DNA from: JABCPE02 sp963520375
GTDB lineage: Bacteria > Bacteroidota > Bacteroidia > Flavobacteriales > Weeksellaceae
Reading direction: 5' to 3'
Length of the DNA: 40,445 nt
NCBI GenBank assembly: GCA_963520375.1
Contig: CAUQQF010000017.1
Span: 1-40,445, forward strand
A program made the translations under genes and the position numbers. This document shows, in pieces, positions 1 through 8,134 of the stretch. Each line of letters opens with the position of its first letter. Position 1 is the stretch's first letter. The notes beneath the pieces were generated by a model, which was given only the letters and a program-made list of their open reading frames with translations, was not told where the DNA came from and searched no databases.

Positions 1-56
1 GAACTCCAATAAGAATCTTAGTGGAGAGACCAAGGCTGTGGCAAATGTGTTGGACG

Positions 57-382
57 CTATGGATGCGGGTGTGCAGGCAGAATCTCATTTACTACTTCGG
101 ATATTTTTTTGATTTTATTCTTGAGCTGATTGGGTGTTTCTTCATTGGATTTTATTACAACAAGGTCTATGTCCTCTGAAAATCGTTCAATGACCTTATA
201 GCATTTTGAAAGAGCTGTACCGCCTTTGAAAATAGAATATTCAGCCACAAGACTGCTGAAAATCAGTTTCAAAGCATAACAAACCCAATAGTCTTTTCTA
301 CATAAATATCTAATATTCCCATTTGCTGAGCTGTAAATCTTACTGCTTCTTGGAATTGTTTTTTATCTTCGTGTAGTTTCAT
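57..382 (-). pseudogene. Broken AbiEii-type nucleotidyltransferase toxin
   Basis: Reading down from an ATG at 382-380, the first 30 codons run in one frame and then hit TGA at 271-269. Moving one base at the A-run (293-298, written as tttt on the plus strand) restores a continuous reading that continues with FKGGTALSKCY and RFSEDIDLVV, the nucleotidyltransferase signature of AbiEii/AbiGii toxins (GG-S/T pocket and the D-x-D metal site). The protein then ends at 57 after only about 110 residues, while the family is normally 220-300 residues long. The last residues (AHPHP) come from GC-richer DNA that does not look like the family, so a rearrangement junction probably lies near 60-85. The start overlaps the antitoxin stop as ATGA. 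Frameshift and truncation together make an active toxin unlikely. The frameshift alone could be a sequencing error in a homopolymer. Confidence 0.75.
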
Positions 383-1101
383 TTGATATTCCAGTTTTTG
401 GCGTTAGGCAAAATGTTTTCAACACCCTGAATTTCGTATGTAGAGATGGGATTTAGCGAGGTTTTTAAATCATCTGTGTCAATATTCATTTTTTCTAAAA
501 TCGCTCCTAAAATCGCTCTTGTTGATGCTGGGTATTTCATTGATAATCTTATCATTATTTTAAAATTTTTCTCTTCAAAGTCTTTGAAAATTTCTATTAG
601 TCTGACAATGACTTTTTCGGGTGTCGTATCAGGAATGTTTTTAATAAATCTTAATATATCAAGAAGTTGAAGATAAGGTATATTTTCTTTGTTAATCGTG
701 TTTTTTTGCTGTACCATAGAAATATTAAACATACCTCTTTTAAATGGTGAACGGATATTGTTTTTCCCAATTTGAATACTATTACTAATCTGTGTCGTAA
801 ATCCTAATTCATTGTAAATGCTTAATCCTGTGAGGTAACCTATGGTTTTTCCATTGTCTACAAGCAGGTCTTTAACAATTTGATAATTATTGGGATTAAG
901 TTTACCAAAGCGGGTAATCTCAGGTTTGTAGAATTTTCCTTTGGAGAGTTTTTCTATTTTTCCAGATTTAGCCATTCGGTTTAAGGCTTTGATAATAGCC
1001 TCTTTATTCTGTTTTTCTTCGGTTAAAAAATCAGAATAGGTGAAAATATAACCTTTGGGCAGGTAATTTATTTTATCGTTTATGAACTGCGTGGTTGTCA
1101 A
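379..1101 (-). CDS. abiEi: AbiEi-type antitoxin (DUF6088-like)
   Basis: This 240-residue protein begins with a winged-helix-like region (about residues 15-60: FTYSDFLTEEKQ, then ALNRMAKSGKIEKLSKGKFY) of the kind found in AbiEi antitoxins and DUF6088 proteins. It continues with the GYLTGLSIYNELGFTTQ segment typical of that family. Such antitoxins repress their own operon and neutralise the AbiEii nucleotidyltransferase without forming a stable complex (type IV toxin-antitoxin, phage abortive infection). The downstream toxin gene overlaps its stop by four bases (ATGA), the usual AbiE layout. The antitoxin looks intact although its toxin is broken, so it may survive only as a repressor or as an antitoxin against incoming AbiE systems. 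Family assignment is from motifs and operon layout. Confidence 0.8.
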   Translation of the reverse strand: MTTTQFINDKINYLPKGYIFTYSDFLTEEKQNKEAIIKALNRMAKSGKIEKLSKGKFYKPEITRFGKLNPNNYQIVKDLLVDNGKTIGYLTGLSIYNELGFTTQISNSIQIGKNNIRSPFKRGMFNISMVQQKNTINKENIPYLQLLDILRFIKNIPDTTPEKVIVRLIEIFKDFEEKNFKIMIRLSMKYPASTRAILGAILEKMNIDTDDLKTSLNPISTYEIQGVENILPNAKNWNIK

Positions 1102-1119
1102 TGTCTTTATTTTATTCTA

Positions 1120-1160
1120 CAAAGATATAAAAAGTCCAGTTTATTACATAAAAAACTGGA
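1120..1160 (-). promoter_or_regulatory. abiE promoter with inverted-repeat operator
   Basis: On the minus strand a TATCTTTG box (1120-1127) fits the Bacteroidota -7 consensus TAnnTTTG and lies 18 nt upstream of the antitoxin ATG. Just behind it, TCCAGTTT (1135-1142) and AAACTGGA (1153-1160) form a perfect 8-bp inverted repeat with a 10-nt spacer, covering where the -33 element should be. AbiEi antitoxins are known to bind inverted repeats in their own promoter, so this is a plausible autoregulatory operator (inference). Confidence 0.6.
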
Positions 1161-1167
1161 TAAAATA

Positions 1168-1389
1168 TTAGGCGATATTCATTGTGTTGTTGTTTTGTGT
1201 TTGTTCTTCTTGTTCTAATTTTTTACTCATTTCCTCTATTTTTTCTTGTAATGCTCGTATTTGTTCTGATTGTAGGTCATATTTTTGCAATTTCTCATTT
1301 CTTGATTTTATACTTTCTTGTCTTAAGTGTTCATGTTCATTAGTTGGTTTGAAATAAGTTTTTTTTGTTTTAAAGTAGTTTACTGAAAT
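1168..1389 (-). pseudogene. Start-less 3' remnant of an unidentified coiled-coil gene
   Basis: A minus-strand frame is open for 73 codons from 1389 down to a TAA at 1170-1168. It encodes a strongly helical, charged tail (KLQKYDLQSEQIRALQEKIE, then EEMSKKLEQEEQ, ending NNNTMNIA). A stop lies just upstream and no ATG occurs near the beginning. The sequence has clear coding character (heptad-like spacing, no in-frame stops) but no start, so it is probably the C-terminal end of a gene lost by deletion or recombination. Tails like this occur on mobilisation and relaxase proteins, but nothing here proves that. It lies next to the damaged AbiE operon and supports a decayed mobile segment left of purB. 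Confidence 0.35.
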
Positions 1390-1440
1390 TTACTTTTTTT
1401 GAAAAAGATAATAAAAAGTGTTTATAAATTTTAGCGCAGA

Positions 1441-1476
1441 AATGATTTTTTTATTCATCAGAAATCATTATTTTTG
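1441..1476 (+). promoter_or_regulatory. purB promoter with adjoining inverted repeat
   Basis: TATTTTTG at 1469-1476 matches the TAnnTTTG -7 element and ends 17 nt before the purB ATG. A perfect 8-bp inverted repeat, AATGATTT (1441-1448) and AAATCATT (1462-1469), abuts and overlaps the box, covering the -33 region. It could be a repressor site. It lacks the GC-rich stem expected of a terminator. Confidence 0.5.
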
Positions 1477-1493
1477 ACATCAAAATATAAACT

Positions 1494-2921
1494 ATGAATT
1501 CTTACAAAAATCCTCTTGAAGAGCGCTATTCTAGCGAGGAGATGCTTTATAATTTTTCACCTGAGAATAAGTTTCGCACTTGGAGACAGCTTTGGATTGC
1601 TCTTGCTGAAATCGAAAAAGATTTAGGTTTAGATATTTCTGATGAGCAAATAGCACAGCTGAAAGAACAAGCCCAAAATATAGACTTTGCGAAAGCAGCA
1701 GAATACGAAAAGAAATTCCGTCATGATGTGATGGCGCATGTGCATACTTACGGAGATGCTGCTCCTCTGGCGAAGGGAATCATCCACCTAGGGGCTACTT
1801 CTGCGTTTGTGGGGGATAATACTGATTTGATTCAAATCCGCGATGGACTGCTTATTATTCGCAAACAGCAGGTGAATGTTATTAAAAAATTATCCGATTT
1901 CGCACTGAAATATAAAGACCTTCCTACGCTTGGTTTTACGCACTTTCAGCCAGCACAGCTCACTACTGTGGGGAAGCGTGCTACACTTTGGCTGCAGTCT
2001 CTTCTTTTGGATTTTGAGGAATTAGAATTTTTCTTGGAAACCCTCAGATTTAGAGGTGTAAAAGGAACTACGGGAACGGCTGCCAGCTTTTTGGAGCTTT
2101 TCAGTGGAGATTATGCCAAGGTAAAACACTTGGATAAGGAGCTTTCTAGAAGATTTGGTTTTGAAAAAGTTTTTGGTGTTTCGGGGCAGACTTATGATAG
2201 AAAAATCGATGCAAAAGCAGCAACTTTGCTCTCGAATATCGCTCAATCCGCACATAAATTTACCAATGACCTTCGTTTGCTTCAGAATTTGAAAGAAATA
2301 GAAGAACCTTTTGAGAAAAGCCAAATCGGTTCTTCGGCAATGGCTTACAAACGAAACCCAATGCGTTCCGAGAGAATAGGGGCTCTCGCTAAATTTGTGA
2401 TGTCGGTTTCTTCGGGCTCTGCGATGGTGGCTTCTACGCAGTGGTTTGAGCGTACGCTGGATGACTCTGCGAATAAGCGACTTACGATTCCTCAGGCGTT
2501 TTTAGCAGTAGATGCTATTTTGCTTATTTGGAATAACATCATGGATGGGCTTGTGGTCTATGAAAACCGCATCAGAAAGCACATTATGGAGGAACTTCCG
2601 TTCATGGCTACCGAATACATCATCATGGAAGAGGTGAAAGCAGGAGGCGACCGACAGGAAATCCATGAAACTATCCGCCAGCACTCTATGGAGGCAAGTA
2701 AAAAAGTAAAAATGGAAGGAAAGGAAAACGACCTGATAGAGCGCATTATGAATGATAATTCGCTGAAAATGGATAAGTCTAAAATCATGGAAGTCCTTGA
2801 CCCAAAAAACTTCATTGGATTTGCGCCAGTGCAGACAGAAGAGTTTATCAAGAATGAAGTTCAGCCTATTTTGGATAAATACCAAGACCTTGTGGGGCTG
2901 AGCGTAGATTTGAAAGTTTAA
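1494..2921 (+). CDS. purB: Adenylosuccinate lyase
   Basis: PurB cleaves SAICAR to AICAR and adenylosuccinate to AMP, each time releasing fumarate, in de novo purine synthesis in the cytosol. The 475-residue product carries the fumarase/aspartase-superfamily signature GSSAMAYKRNPMRSE (about residues 279-293), the upstream TDLIQIRDGL helix and GTTGTAASFLELF, and the RHDVMAHVHTYGD segment with a conserved His. Its length and the SSAMAYKRNP form fit the longer, eukaryote-like PurB branch, which is common in Bacteroidota. The ATG at 1494 lies 17 nt after a TAnnTTTG box, which supports this start. It is followed by a 197-nt gap before mnmE. purL lies 8 kb downstream, so two purine genes flank the inserted accessory operon. 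Confidence 0.97.
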   Translation: MNSYKNPLEERYSSEEMLYNFSPENKFRTWRQLWIALAEIEKDLGLDISDEQIAQLKEQAQNIDFAKAAEYEKKFRHDVMAHVHTYGDAAPLAKGIIHLGATSAFVGDNTDLIQIRDGLLIIRKQQVNVIKKLSDFALKYKDLPTLGFTHFQPAQLTTVGKRATLWLQSLLLDFEELEFFLETLRFRGVKGTTGTAASFLELFSGDYAKVKHLDKELSRRFGFEKVFGVSGQTYDRKIDAKAATLLSNIAQSAHKFTNDLRLLQNLKEIEEPFEKSQIGSSAMAYKRNPMRSERIGALAKFVMSVSSGSAMVASTQWFERTLDDSANKRLTIPQAFLAVDAILLIWNNIMDGLVVYENRIRKHIMEELPFMATEYIIMEEVKAGGDRQEIHETIRQHSMEASKKVKMEGKENDLIERIMNDNSLKMDKSKIMEVLDPKNFIGFAPVQTEEFIKNEVQPILDKYQDLVGLSVDLKV

Positions 2922-3105
2922 GCTAAAAAGATATTTCATTTACTAATTTTTTTAATTAATGCTAATAGAATTTTTGTGTTTTTAAGTTCTATTTTAGGGA
3001 AACTCTCTGCTGGTTTTCGGCAGGGAATTTCTTTTTTAATCCAAATTTTATTTCCAAAGAAAAGTTGCTTGGTTTCTTCGCTCGTATTTTTCGTTAAATA
3101 TATAC

Positions 3106-3113
3106 TATCTTTG
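3106..3113 (+). promoter_or_regulatory. mnmE promoter -7 element very close to the ATG
   Basis: TATCTTTG at 3106-3113 is an exact TAnnTTTG match and ends only 5 nt before the mnmE ATG at 3119. Transcription from it would begin at or within a few bases of the start codon, giving a leaderless or near-leaderless mRNA. No ribosome binding site is visible. Confidence 0.6.
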
Positions 3114-3118
3114 CCGTT

Positions 3119-4519
3119 ATGAATCAAGATACGATATGCGCCCTTGCGACTGCCGATAGGGTGGGAGCGATAGGCATTATCCGCATTTCGGGGCAGGATG
3201 CTCTGGCGGTGGTCAATAGAATTTTTGAAGGGAAAAATTTGGAAAAAGTGCCGACTCACACGGTGCATTATGGCTTTATAAAAGACCAAGAAGAAATAAT
3301 AGATGAGGTGATGGTCTCTGTGTTCCATGCGCCAAGGACTTTCACGGCGGAAAATTCGGCGGAAATTTCTTTTCATGGTTCGCCGCACATCGCCAAGAAA
3401 ATATTGGAAGCTCTGCTGAAAAACGGCGCGAGAATTGCTAAAGCAGGGGAATTTACCATGAGAGCCTTTATGAATGGGCGTATAGACCTTTCTCAGGCGG
3501 AATCCATTGCTGATCTTATTGCTTCTGAAAATGAGGCTTCGCGAAAGGCTGCCCTTGAGCAGCTGAAAGGCGGAATTTCTAAGGAAATAGCAGTGCTGAG
3601 AGGAGATTTGCTGAATTTTACTTCGCTTATCGAACTGGAACTTGATTTTGCCGAAGAAGATGTGGAATTTGCTGACCGCTCAGCATTGATGGGGCTTATC
3701 GCTAATCTTAAAACTAAATTGGGAAGTCTTATTGATAGTTTTCAGTATGGAAATGCAGTGAAAAACGGCATCAATGTGGCGATAATCGGAAAACCTAACG
3801 CAGGGAAATCTACTCTGCTGAACGCACTTTTGAAAGAGGAAAGGGCGATAGTGAGCGATATAGCAGGGACTACCCGTGACACGATAGAGGAGGTTCTGCA
3901 CATAAAAGGCACAGCGTTCCGTTTCATCGACACAGCAGGAATCCGCGAAACATCGGACATGATAGAGGAAATAGGCGTGAAGAAAGCCAAAGAAAAAATA
4001 GCATCGGCAAAGGTGCTGCTTTATCTCTATGATGAGCAGGACAGCAGCGCGGAGGAAATCATCAGCTTTATAAAAGAATTCTACCGCCCAGACCTGAAAG
4101 TGATGCTTCTTCATAATAAAATAGACCAAAACAAGGGAGTTTCAGCTGAAAATATTTCAGAAATAGACCAAGCACTGAAACGAGAACTTGTCCCTGATTA
4201 TACGGATACTATTCTGGGGATTTCGGCTCGGGAAAATATCAATATAGAACTACTCAAAGCGGAATTGTCCAGTTTTGTGGAAACCCTGAAAGGCAGCGAA
4301 AATGCGGTGGTAATTACCAATCAGCGCCACTATGAAGCCCTCAGGAAATCGCTGGATTCCGTGGAAAGAGTTGAAGAAGCGGTGGTTTCGGGCATTCATA
4401 CAGAACTTCTGGCGTATGAACTGCGCACGACTCTGGAACACCTTGGGGAAATCTCTGGGGAATTTACCAATGATGAGGTTTTAGGAAATATTTTTAGTAA
4501 GTTCTGTATTGGAAAGTAA
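3119..4519 (+). CDS. mnmE: tRNA modification GTPase MnmE (TrmE)
   Basis: MnmE works with MnmG to install the 5-carboxymethylaminomethyl group on wobble U34 of tRNAs. The 466-residue product has the N-terminal folate-binding domain (DTICALATADRVGAIGIIRI at the start, then PRTFTAENSAEISFHG). The central G domain contains G1 GKPNAGKST, the G2/G3 region AGTTRDTIEE and DTAGIRETSD, and a G4-like HNKIDQ. The C-terminal helical domain ends in FSKFCIGK, which includes the essential C-x-G-K ending. Length and all motifs are normal for the family. The gene has its own TAnnTTTG box. The next operon starts only 23 nt after its stop, so it may be read through from here. Confidence 0.98.
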   Translation: MNQDTICALATADRVGAIGIIRISGQDALAVVNRIFEGKNLEKVPTHTVHYGFIKDQEEIIDEVMVSVFHAPRTFTAENSAEISFHGSPHIAKKILEALLKNGARIAKAGEFTMRAFMNGRIDLSQAESIADLIASENEASRKAALEQLKGGISKEIAVLRGDLLNFTSLIELELDFAEEDVEFADRSALMGLIANLKTKLGSLIDSFQYGNAVKNGINVAIIGKPNAGKSTLLNALLKEERAIVSDIAGTTRDTIEEVLHIKGTAFRFIDTAGIRETSDMIEEIGVKKAKEKIASAKVLLYLYDEQDSSAEEIISFIKEFYRPDLKVMLLHNKIDQNKGVSAENISEIDQALKRELVPDYTDTILGISARENINIELLKAELSSFVETLKGSENAVVITNQRHYEALRKSLDSVERVEEAVVSGIHTELLAYELRTTLEHLGEISGEFTNDEVLGNIFSKFCIGK

Positions 4520-4542
4520 TCATACATTATTAAAATCAGAAT

Positions 4543-6801
4543 ATGATGGAAGTTCAAATAAAAGATAATAAAATTTTTGCGCCATTAAAGGATAAATGGT
4601 TGGTATTGAAACCTGAAGAAAAAGTACGACAAGAATACATTTGCCGTTTGGTTAATTCCTATGGTTTTGATCTAAAACAAATGGATCAAGATAGTAAAGT
4701 TCAAGGAATATATTTGAACTATAGCATTCTTATTTGGAAAAATAAAAATAGTAAAATTAATAATGAAAGTCCTTTAATAGTAATACAATGTAAAGCAGAT
4801 AGTGTTATCATAAAAAAAGAAGATTATTTTAAAGGGTTAGATTTTTCAAGGGAAATAGGAGCAAAATTTTTTGTTGCAACAAATTTTAAACAAACTAAGA
4901 TTTATTCGAAAATATATAGAACAGACTCTGAGAATGTAGAAGAAATTTTAGATATTCCTAATAAAGAAGAGTCTCAAAATATTCAAGAGGTAGAAAAATT
5001 ATTAAATAAAAATAATGCTTTTCAAAGAGAAAATTTTACTAAAACATTATATAAATGTCATTCAATTATTCGAAATAATGATAAGCTCTCACCAGAGGCG
5101 GCTTTTGATGAAATTAGTAAAATCCTATTCATAAAAACTATTTATGAGAGGGATAATTCTAAAAATCAAATTTTTTCATTAGATATATATAAAAAAGAAA
5201 AAATAGATTTTGAGAAATATAGATTTAATGAAAAAAAAGATTTCTATCAATTTTTATTTGAACAGACTAAAAAAGATTATATAGATGATGACCTTTTTGA
5301 ACCTACTGAAATCATTAGAATACGAGAGAATAGCTTTGAAGCTATTGTAAAAGAATTGGAAATATACAATCTTTCCACTACTTCCGATGATGTAAAAGGG
5401 ATCGCCTTTGAACAGTTCTTAGGAAAAACATTTAGAGGGGAATTAGGACAATTTTTTACTCCTCGGACTATTGTGGATTTTATGGTGGAAGTCTTAGACC
5501 CTCAAGAAACAGAAACTATTTGTGACCCTTGTTGTGGTTCTGGCGGTTTCTTAATAAAAGCCTTCGAGTATGTTCGTACAAAAATAGAAGCTAAAGTCCA
5601 ACAAGAAAAAGAACTCATCAAACAAGAATATTACACTGAAACCTACGAAAAACTATCAGATGCCGAAAAAGAAAAAATAGACGACAAAGTAAATAAATTC
5701 TTCTCTCAGTTAAATGAAGAACTCAATATCAACAATGACAAAAGCCGAATTAGAACATTGAGTTATGATTGTATTTTTGGAACCGATGCCAACCCTAGAA
5801 TGAGCCGTACCGCCAAAATGAATATGATAATGCACGGTGATGGTCACGGAGGTGTACACCACAATGATGGGTTACTAAATGTAAATGGCATTTTTGAAAA
5901 CCGATTTGATGTGATTCTTACCAATCCTCCTTTTGGAGCACGTGTAGAGAAATCACTAAAAATTACAGAAGCTGATAAATATACTGATGAAGAACGTATC
6001 AAAAAATACCAAAAACGATATGGTGATGAGTATAATAAAGCATTAAAGCAAGTGAATAACAATATAGGGAAACCTCTCGTGAGCCTCTATAAAATGGGGA
6101 GTACCCTTACTGAAGTGCTTTTTATAGAACGATGCTTGAACCTGCTCAAACCAGGAGGTAGAATGGGGATAGTACTTCCTGAAGGTGTGCTTAACAATAG
6201 TAATTTGCAAAAAGTACGAGATTATGTAGAAAGTAAAGCAAAAATATTGCTAATCGTATCTATTCCTCAAGATGTGTTTATAGCAAGCGGCGCTACGGTA
6301 AAACCTAGTTTGTTGTTTTTTAAAAAATTTACAGAAGAAGAAGCGCTACAATATGCAAGTATTAAGAGCAAAGCAACTATCACAATAGAAGCTAAATATG
6401 CTGAGGAAGTAGCAAATATCCAACAGAAATTAGCTAAAAAAGGCAAAGAAGCATTACCTGCAGAAGAGAAAAAACAACTGAGAGCCGAATTGAAAAATAT
6501 TGAAGCTAAAAAAGAACAAGAAATAAAAGCTATTGTTAAAGAAGAGTTTAACTATACCATTCCTATTGCTGAAGTAGAAAAAGCAGGTATTAGTACGACA
6601 GGGGCTGTCATAGAAAACGAATTAGAACCCTTGGCTAAAGAATTTAAAAAATATTCTTCTGAAAATCATTTGTGGGAAAAACTTACTGAAAGTGTTCAGT
6701 ACGATGTAAAAGATGAGTTTGTATATCGCATTCAAATGGCAGATAAAGAAGTTGGAGAACCCGAAATTTTCTATCAAAAAAGCAAGTATGAAAACTTATA
6801 A
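4543..6801 (+). CDS. Fused nuclease-like / N6-adenine DNA methyltransferase (HsdM- or BcgI-A-like)
   Basis: A 752-residue protein in three parts. Residues 1-135 resemble the HSDR_N-type PD-(D/E)XK domain that leads some type I/IIB subunits (RQEYICRLVNSYGFDLKQ, then PLIVIQCKAD). Residues about 160-290 resemble the helical lead of HsdM. Residues about 290-600 are an N6-adenine methyltransferase: RGELGQFFTPRTIVDFM, SAM motif I DPCCGSGG (328-335) and catalytic NPPFG (461-465). A charged coiled-coil tail follows. It should methylate adenine in the site chosen by the following specificity subunit. At the nuclease site, the position after NY where the family usually has D reads S61, and the usual E-x-K is Q82-C-K84. 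E31 and K84 remain, so cleavage is doubtful. No separate hsdR lies nearby. It is AT-rich compared with mnmE. The ATG at 4543 (or the adjacent one at 4546) is the first in frame. Confidence 0.88.
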   Translation: MMEVQIKDNKIFAPLKDKWLVLKPEEKVRQEYICRLVNSYGFDLKQMDQDSKVQGIYLNYSILIWKNKNSKINNESPLIVIQCKADSVIIKKEDYFKGLDFSREIGAKFFVATNFKQTKIYSKIYRTDSENVEEILDIPNKEESQNIQEVEKLLNKNNAFQRENFTKTLYKCHSIIRNNDKLSPEAAFDEISKILFIKTIYERDNSKNQIFSLDIYKKEKIDFEKYRFNEKKDFYQFLFEQTKKDYIDDDLFEPTEIIRIRENSFEAIVKELEIYNLSTTSDDVKGIAFEQFLGKTFRGELGQFFTPRTIVDFMVEVLDPQETETICDPCCGSGGFLIKAFEYVRTKIEAKVQQEKELIKQEYYTETYEKLSDAEKEKIDDKVNKFFSQLNEELNINNDKSRIRTLSYDCIFGTDANPRMSRTAKMNMIMHGDGHGGVHHNDGLLNVNGIFENRFDVILTNPPFGARVEKSLKITEADKYTDEERIKKYQKRYGDEYNKALKQVNNNIGKPLVSLYKMGSTLTEVLFIERCLNLLKPGGRMGIVLPEGVLNNSNLQKVRDYVESKAKILLIVSIPQDVFIASGATVKPSLLFFKKFTEEEALQYASIKSKATITIEAKYAEEVANIQQKLAKKGKEALPAEEKKQLRAELKNIEAKKEQEIKAIVKEEFNYTIPIAEVEKAGISTTGAVIENELEPLAKEFKKYSSENHLWEKLTESVQYDVKDEFVYRIQMADKEVGEPEIFYQKSKYENL

Positions 6802-8131
6802 AAAATTAAAACTCATAGAACTAAAGGAGTTTGATTTATGGGATATTAAAAGATATACATCTAAAAAGTTAAAATCTACTTTTAATATTGAAAAACTTTC
6901 TAATTGCATAAAAGAAGAAAATAGAAAGTATAAATTATATCTTGAAGAAGATAAAACTTTTGGAATTTTAGGGGTAAATAATAAGGATGGTATTTTTGAT
7001 GCTTATGAACAAAAAGGTAAGGAAATTAATCAACCTTATAAAAAAATGGAAATAGGTTGGTTAGCATATAATCCTTATCGTATTAATGTGGGGTCTATAG
7101 GAATTAGAAAAAAAGAGCATTTGTATCAATATATAAGTCCTGCTTATGTTGTTTTTAGTTGTTTAGATAATTTATTGCCTGAATATCTTTATTTGTTGTT
7201 TAGAACAGAGAGATTTATTAAGATCATAAATGAAAGCACAACTGGGTCTGTAAGACAAAATCTAACATCAGAAATACTTAAAACTTTAGAAATTCCTCTT
7301 CCTTCAATATCTGAACAAGAAACCATTGTAAAAAACTATTACAATAAAATAACTCAAGCTACCACTTATGAGCAACAAGCTGAAACCTTAGAAAAAAACA
7401 TTGAAAGCTATCTGTTTGAGAGTTTAGGAATAGAACAAAAAACTGAACAAAAAACAAAAAAGAAAGGATTACAATTTGTTGAATTCTATAAAATGGACTT
7501 TTGGGGAGTAGATTACAACTTTTCATCTTCAGATAAATTCTTTGAATCTGTGAAATTTGAAAATACAAAATTGAAGAATGTAGCTTTGATAAACCCAATA
7601 ACTTCTTTTCCTAATGATGAAAATCTTTCAATATCTTTTATTCCAATGGAATGTATTTCTGATAAAGAAGGAAAAGTTATTGAGCAAAGAGAAAGATTAA
7701 TAAAAGAAAGCAAAGGATATACAAAGTTTCAAAATGGAGATTTGCTTTGGGCTAGAATTACACCTTGTATGCAGAACGGAAAGTCTGCAATTGTCTCAAA
7801 TTTAAAAAATGGGTATGGTGTTGGTTCTACAGAATATCACATTATAAGACAGAAAAACACAGAGGTTGAATTGAAATATATTTATAATATACTGAGAATG
7901 AATACAATTTTGCAAAAAGCAATGTCTTTTTTTACAGGGTCAGCTGGGCAACAGAGAGTGCCAAGAACATTTTTAGAAGAACTTACAATTCCTATTCCTC
8001 CTAAGGAAACTCAACAAGCTATTATAAACCAAATAGATACTTATAAAAATGAAATAAAAATCTTACGAGAACGAGCAACACTTCTAAAACAACAAGCAGA
8101 ACAAGAATTTGAACAAACTATATTCAGCTAA
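6788..8131 (+). CDS. hsdS: Type I-like specificity subunit (HsdS)
   Basis: This is the DNA-recognition subunit of a type I/IIB-like methyltransferase: 447 residues with the two-fold layout of HsdS. Target-recognition domain 1 covers about residues 1-165, ending with GSVRQNLTSEILKTLEIPLP. A conserved helix follows (ISEQETIVKNYYNKI, about 170-210). Target-recognition domain 2 covers about 235-395 and contains GSAGQQRVPRTFLEELTIPI. The closing helix is ETQQAIINQIDTYKNEI with a glutamine-rich end. The ATG at 6788 overlaps the methyltransferase stop by 14 nt. A longer in-frame extension to 6713 would sit wholly inside the upstream gene and is unlikely. The next gene starts 3 nt after its stop, so the three genes look translationally coupled. 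Confidence 0.9.
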   Translation: MKTYKKLKLIELKEFDLWDIKRYTSKKLKSTFNIEKLSNCIKEENRKYKLYLEEDKTFGILGVNNKDGIFDAYEQKGKEINQPYKKMEIGWLAYNPYRINVGSIGIRKKEHLYQYISPAYVVFSCLDNLLPEYLYLLFRTERFIKIINESTTGSVRQNLTSEILKTLEIPLPSISEQETIVKNYYNKITQATTYEQQAETLEKNIESYLFESLGIEQKTEQKTKKKGLQFVEFYKMDFWGVDYNFSSSDKFFESVKFENTKLKNVALINPITSFPNDENLSISFIPMECISDKEGKVIEQRERLIKESKGYTKFQNGDLLWARITPCMQNGKSAIVSNLKNGYGVGSTEYHIIRQKNTEVELKYIYNILRMNTILQKAMSFFTGSAGQQRVPRTFLEELTIPIPPKETQQAIINQIDTYKNEIKILRERATLLKQQAEQEFEQTIFS

Positions 8132-8134
8132 ATT

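Noticed and set aside
2..109. Plus-strand open fragment entering from the left edge (contains GETKAVANVLDAMDAGVQ)
   Set aside because: Only 35 codons, no start, and its end overlaps the AbiEii remnant on the other strand. It may be the piece that truncated the toxin, but it cannot be identified.
6713..6787. Longer N-terminus for the HsdS subunit
   Set aside because: The extra 25 codons lie entirely inside the methyltransferase gene and have no family similarity; ATG 6788 gives a normal HsdS start.
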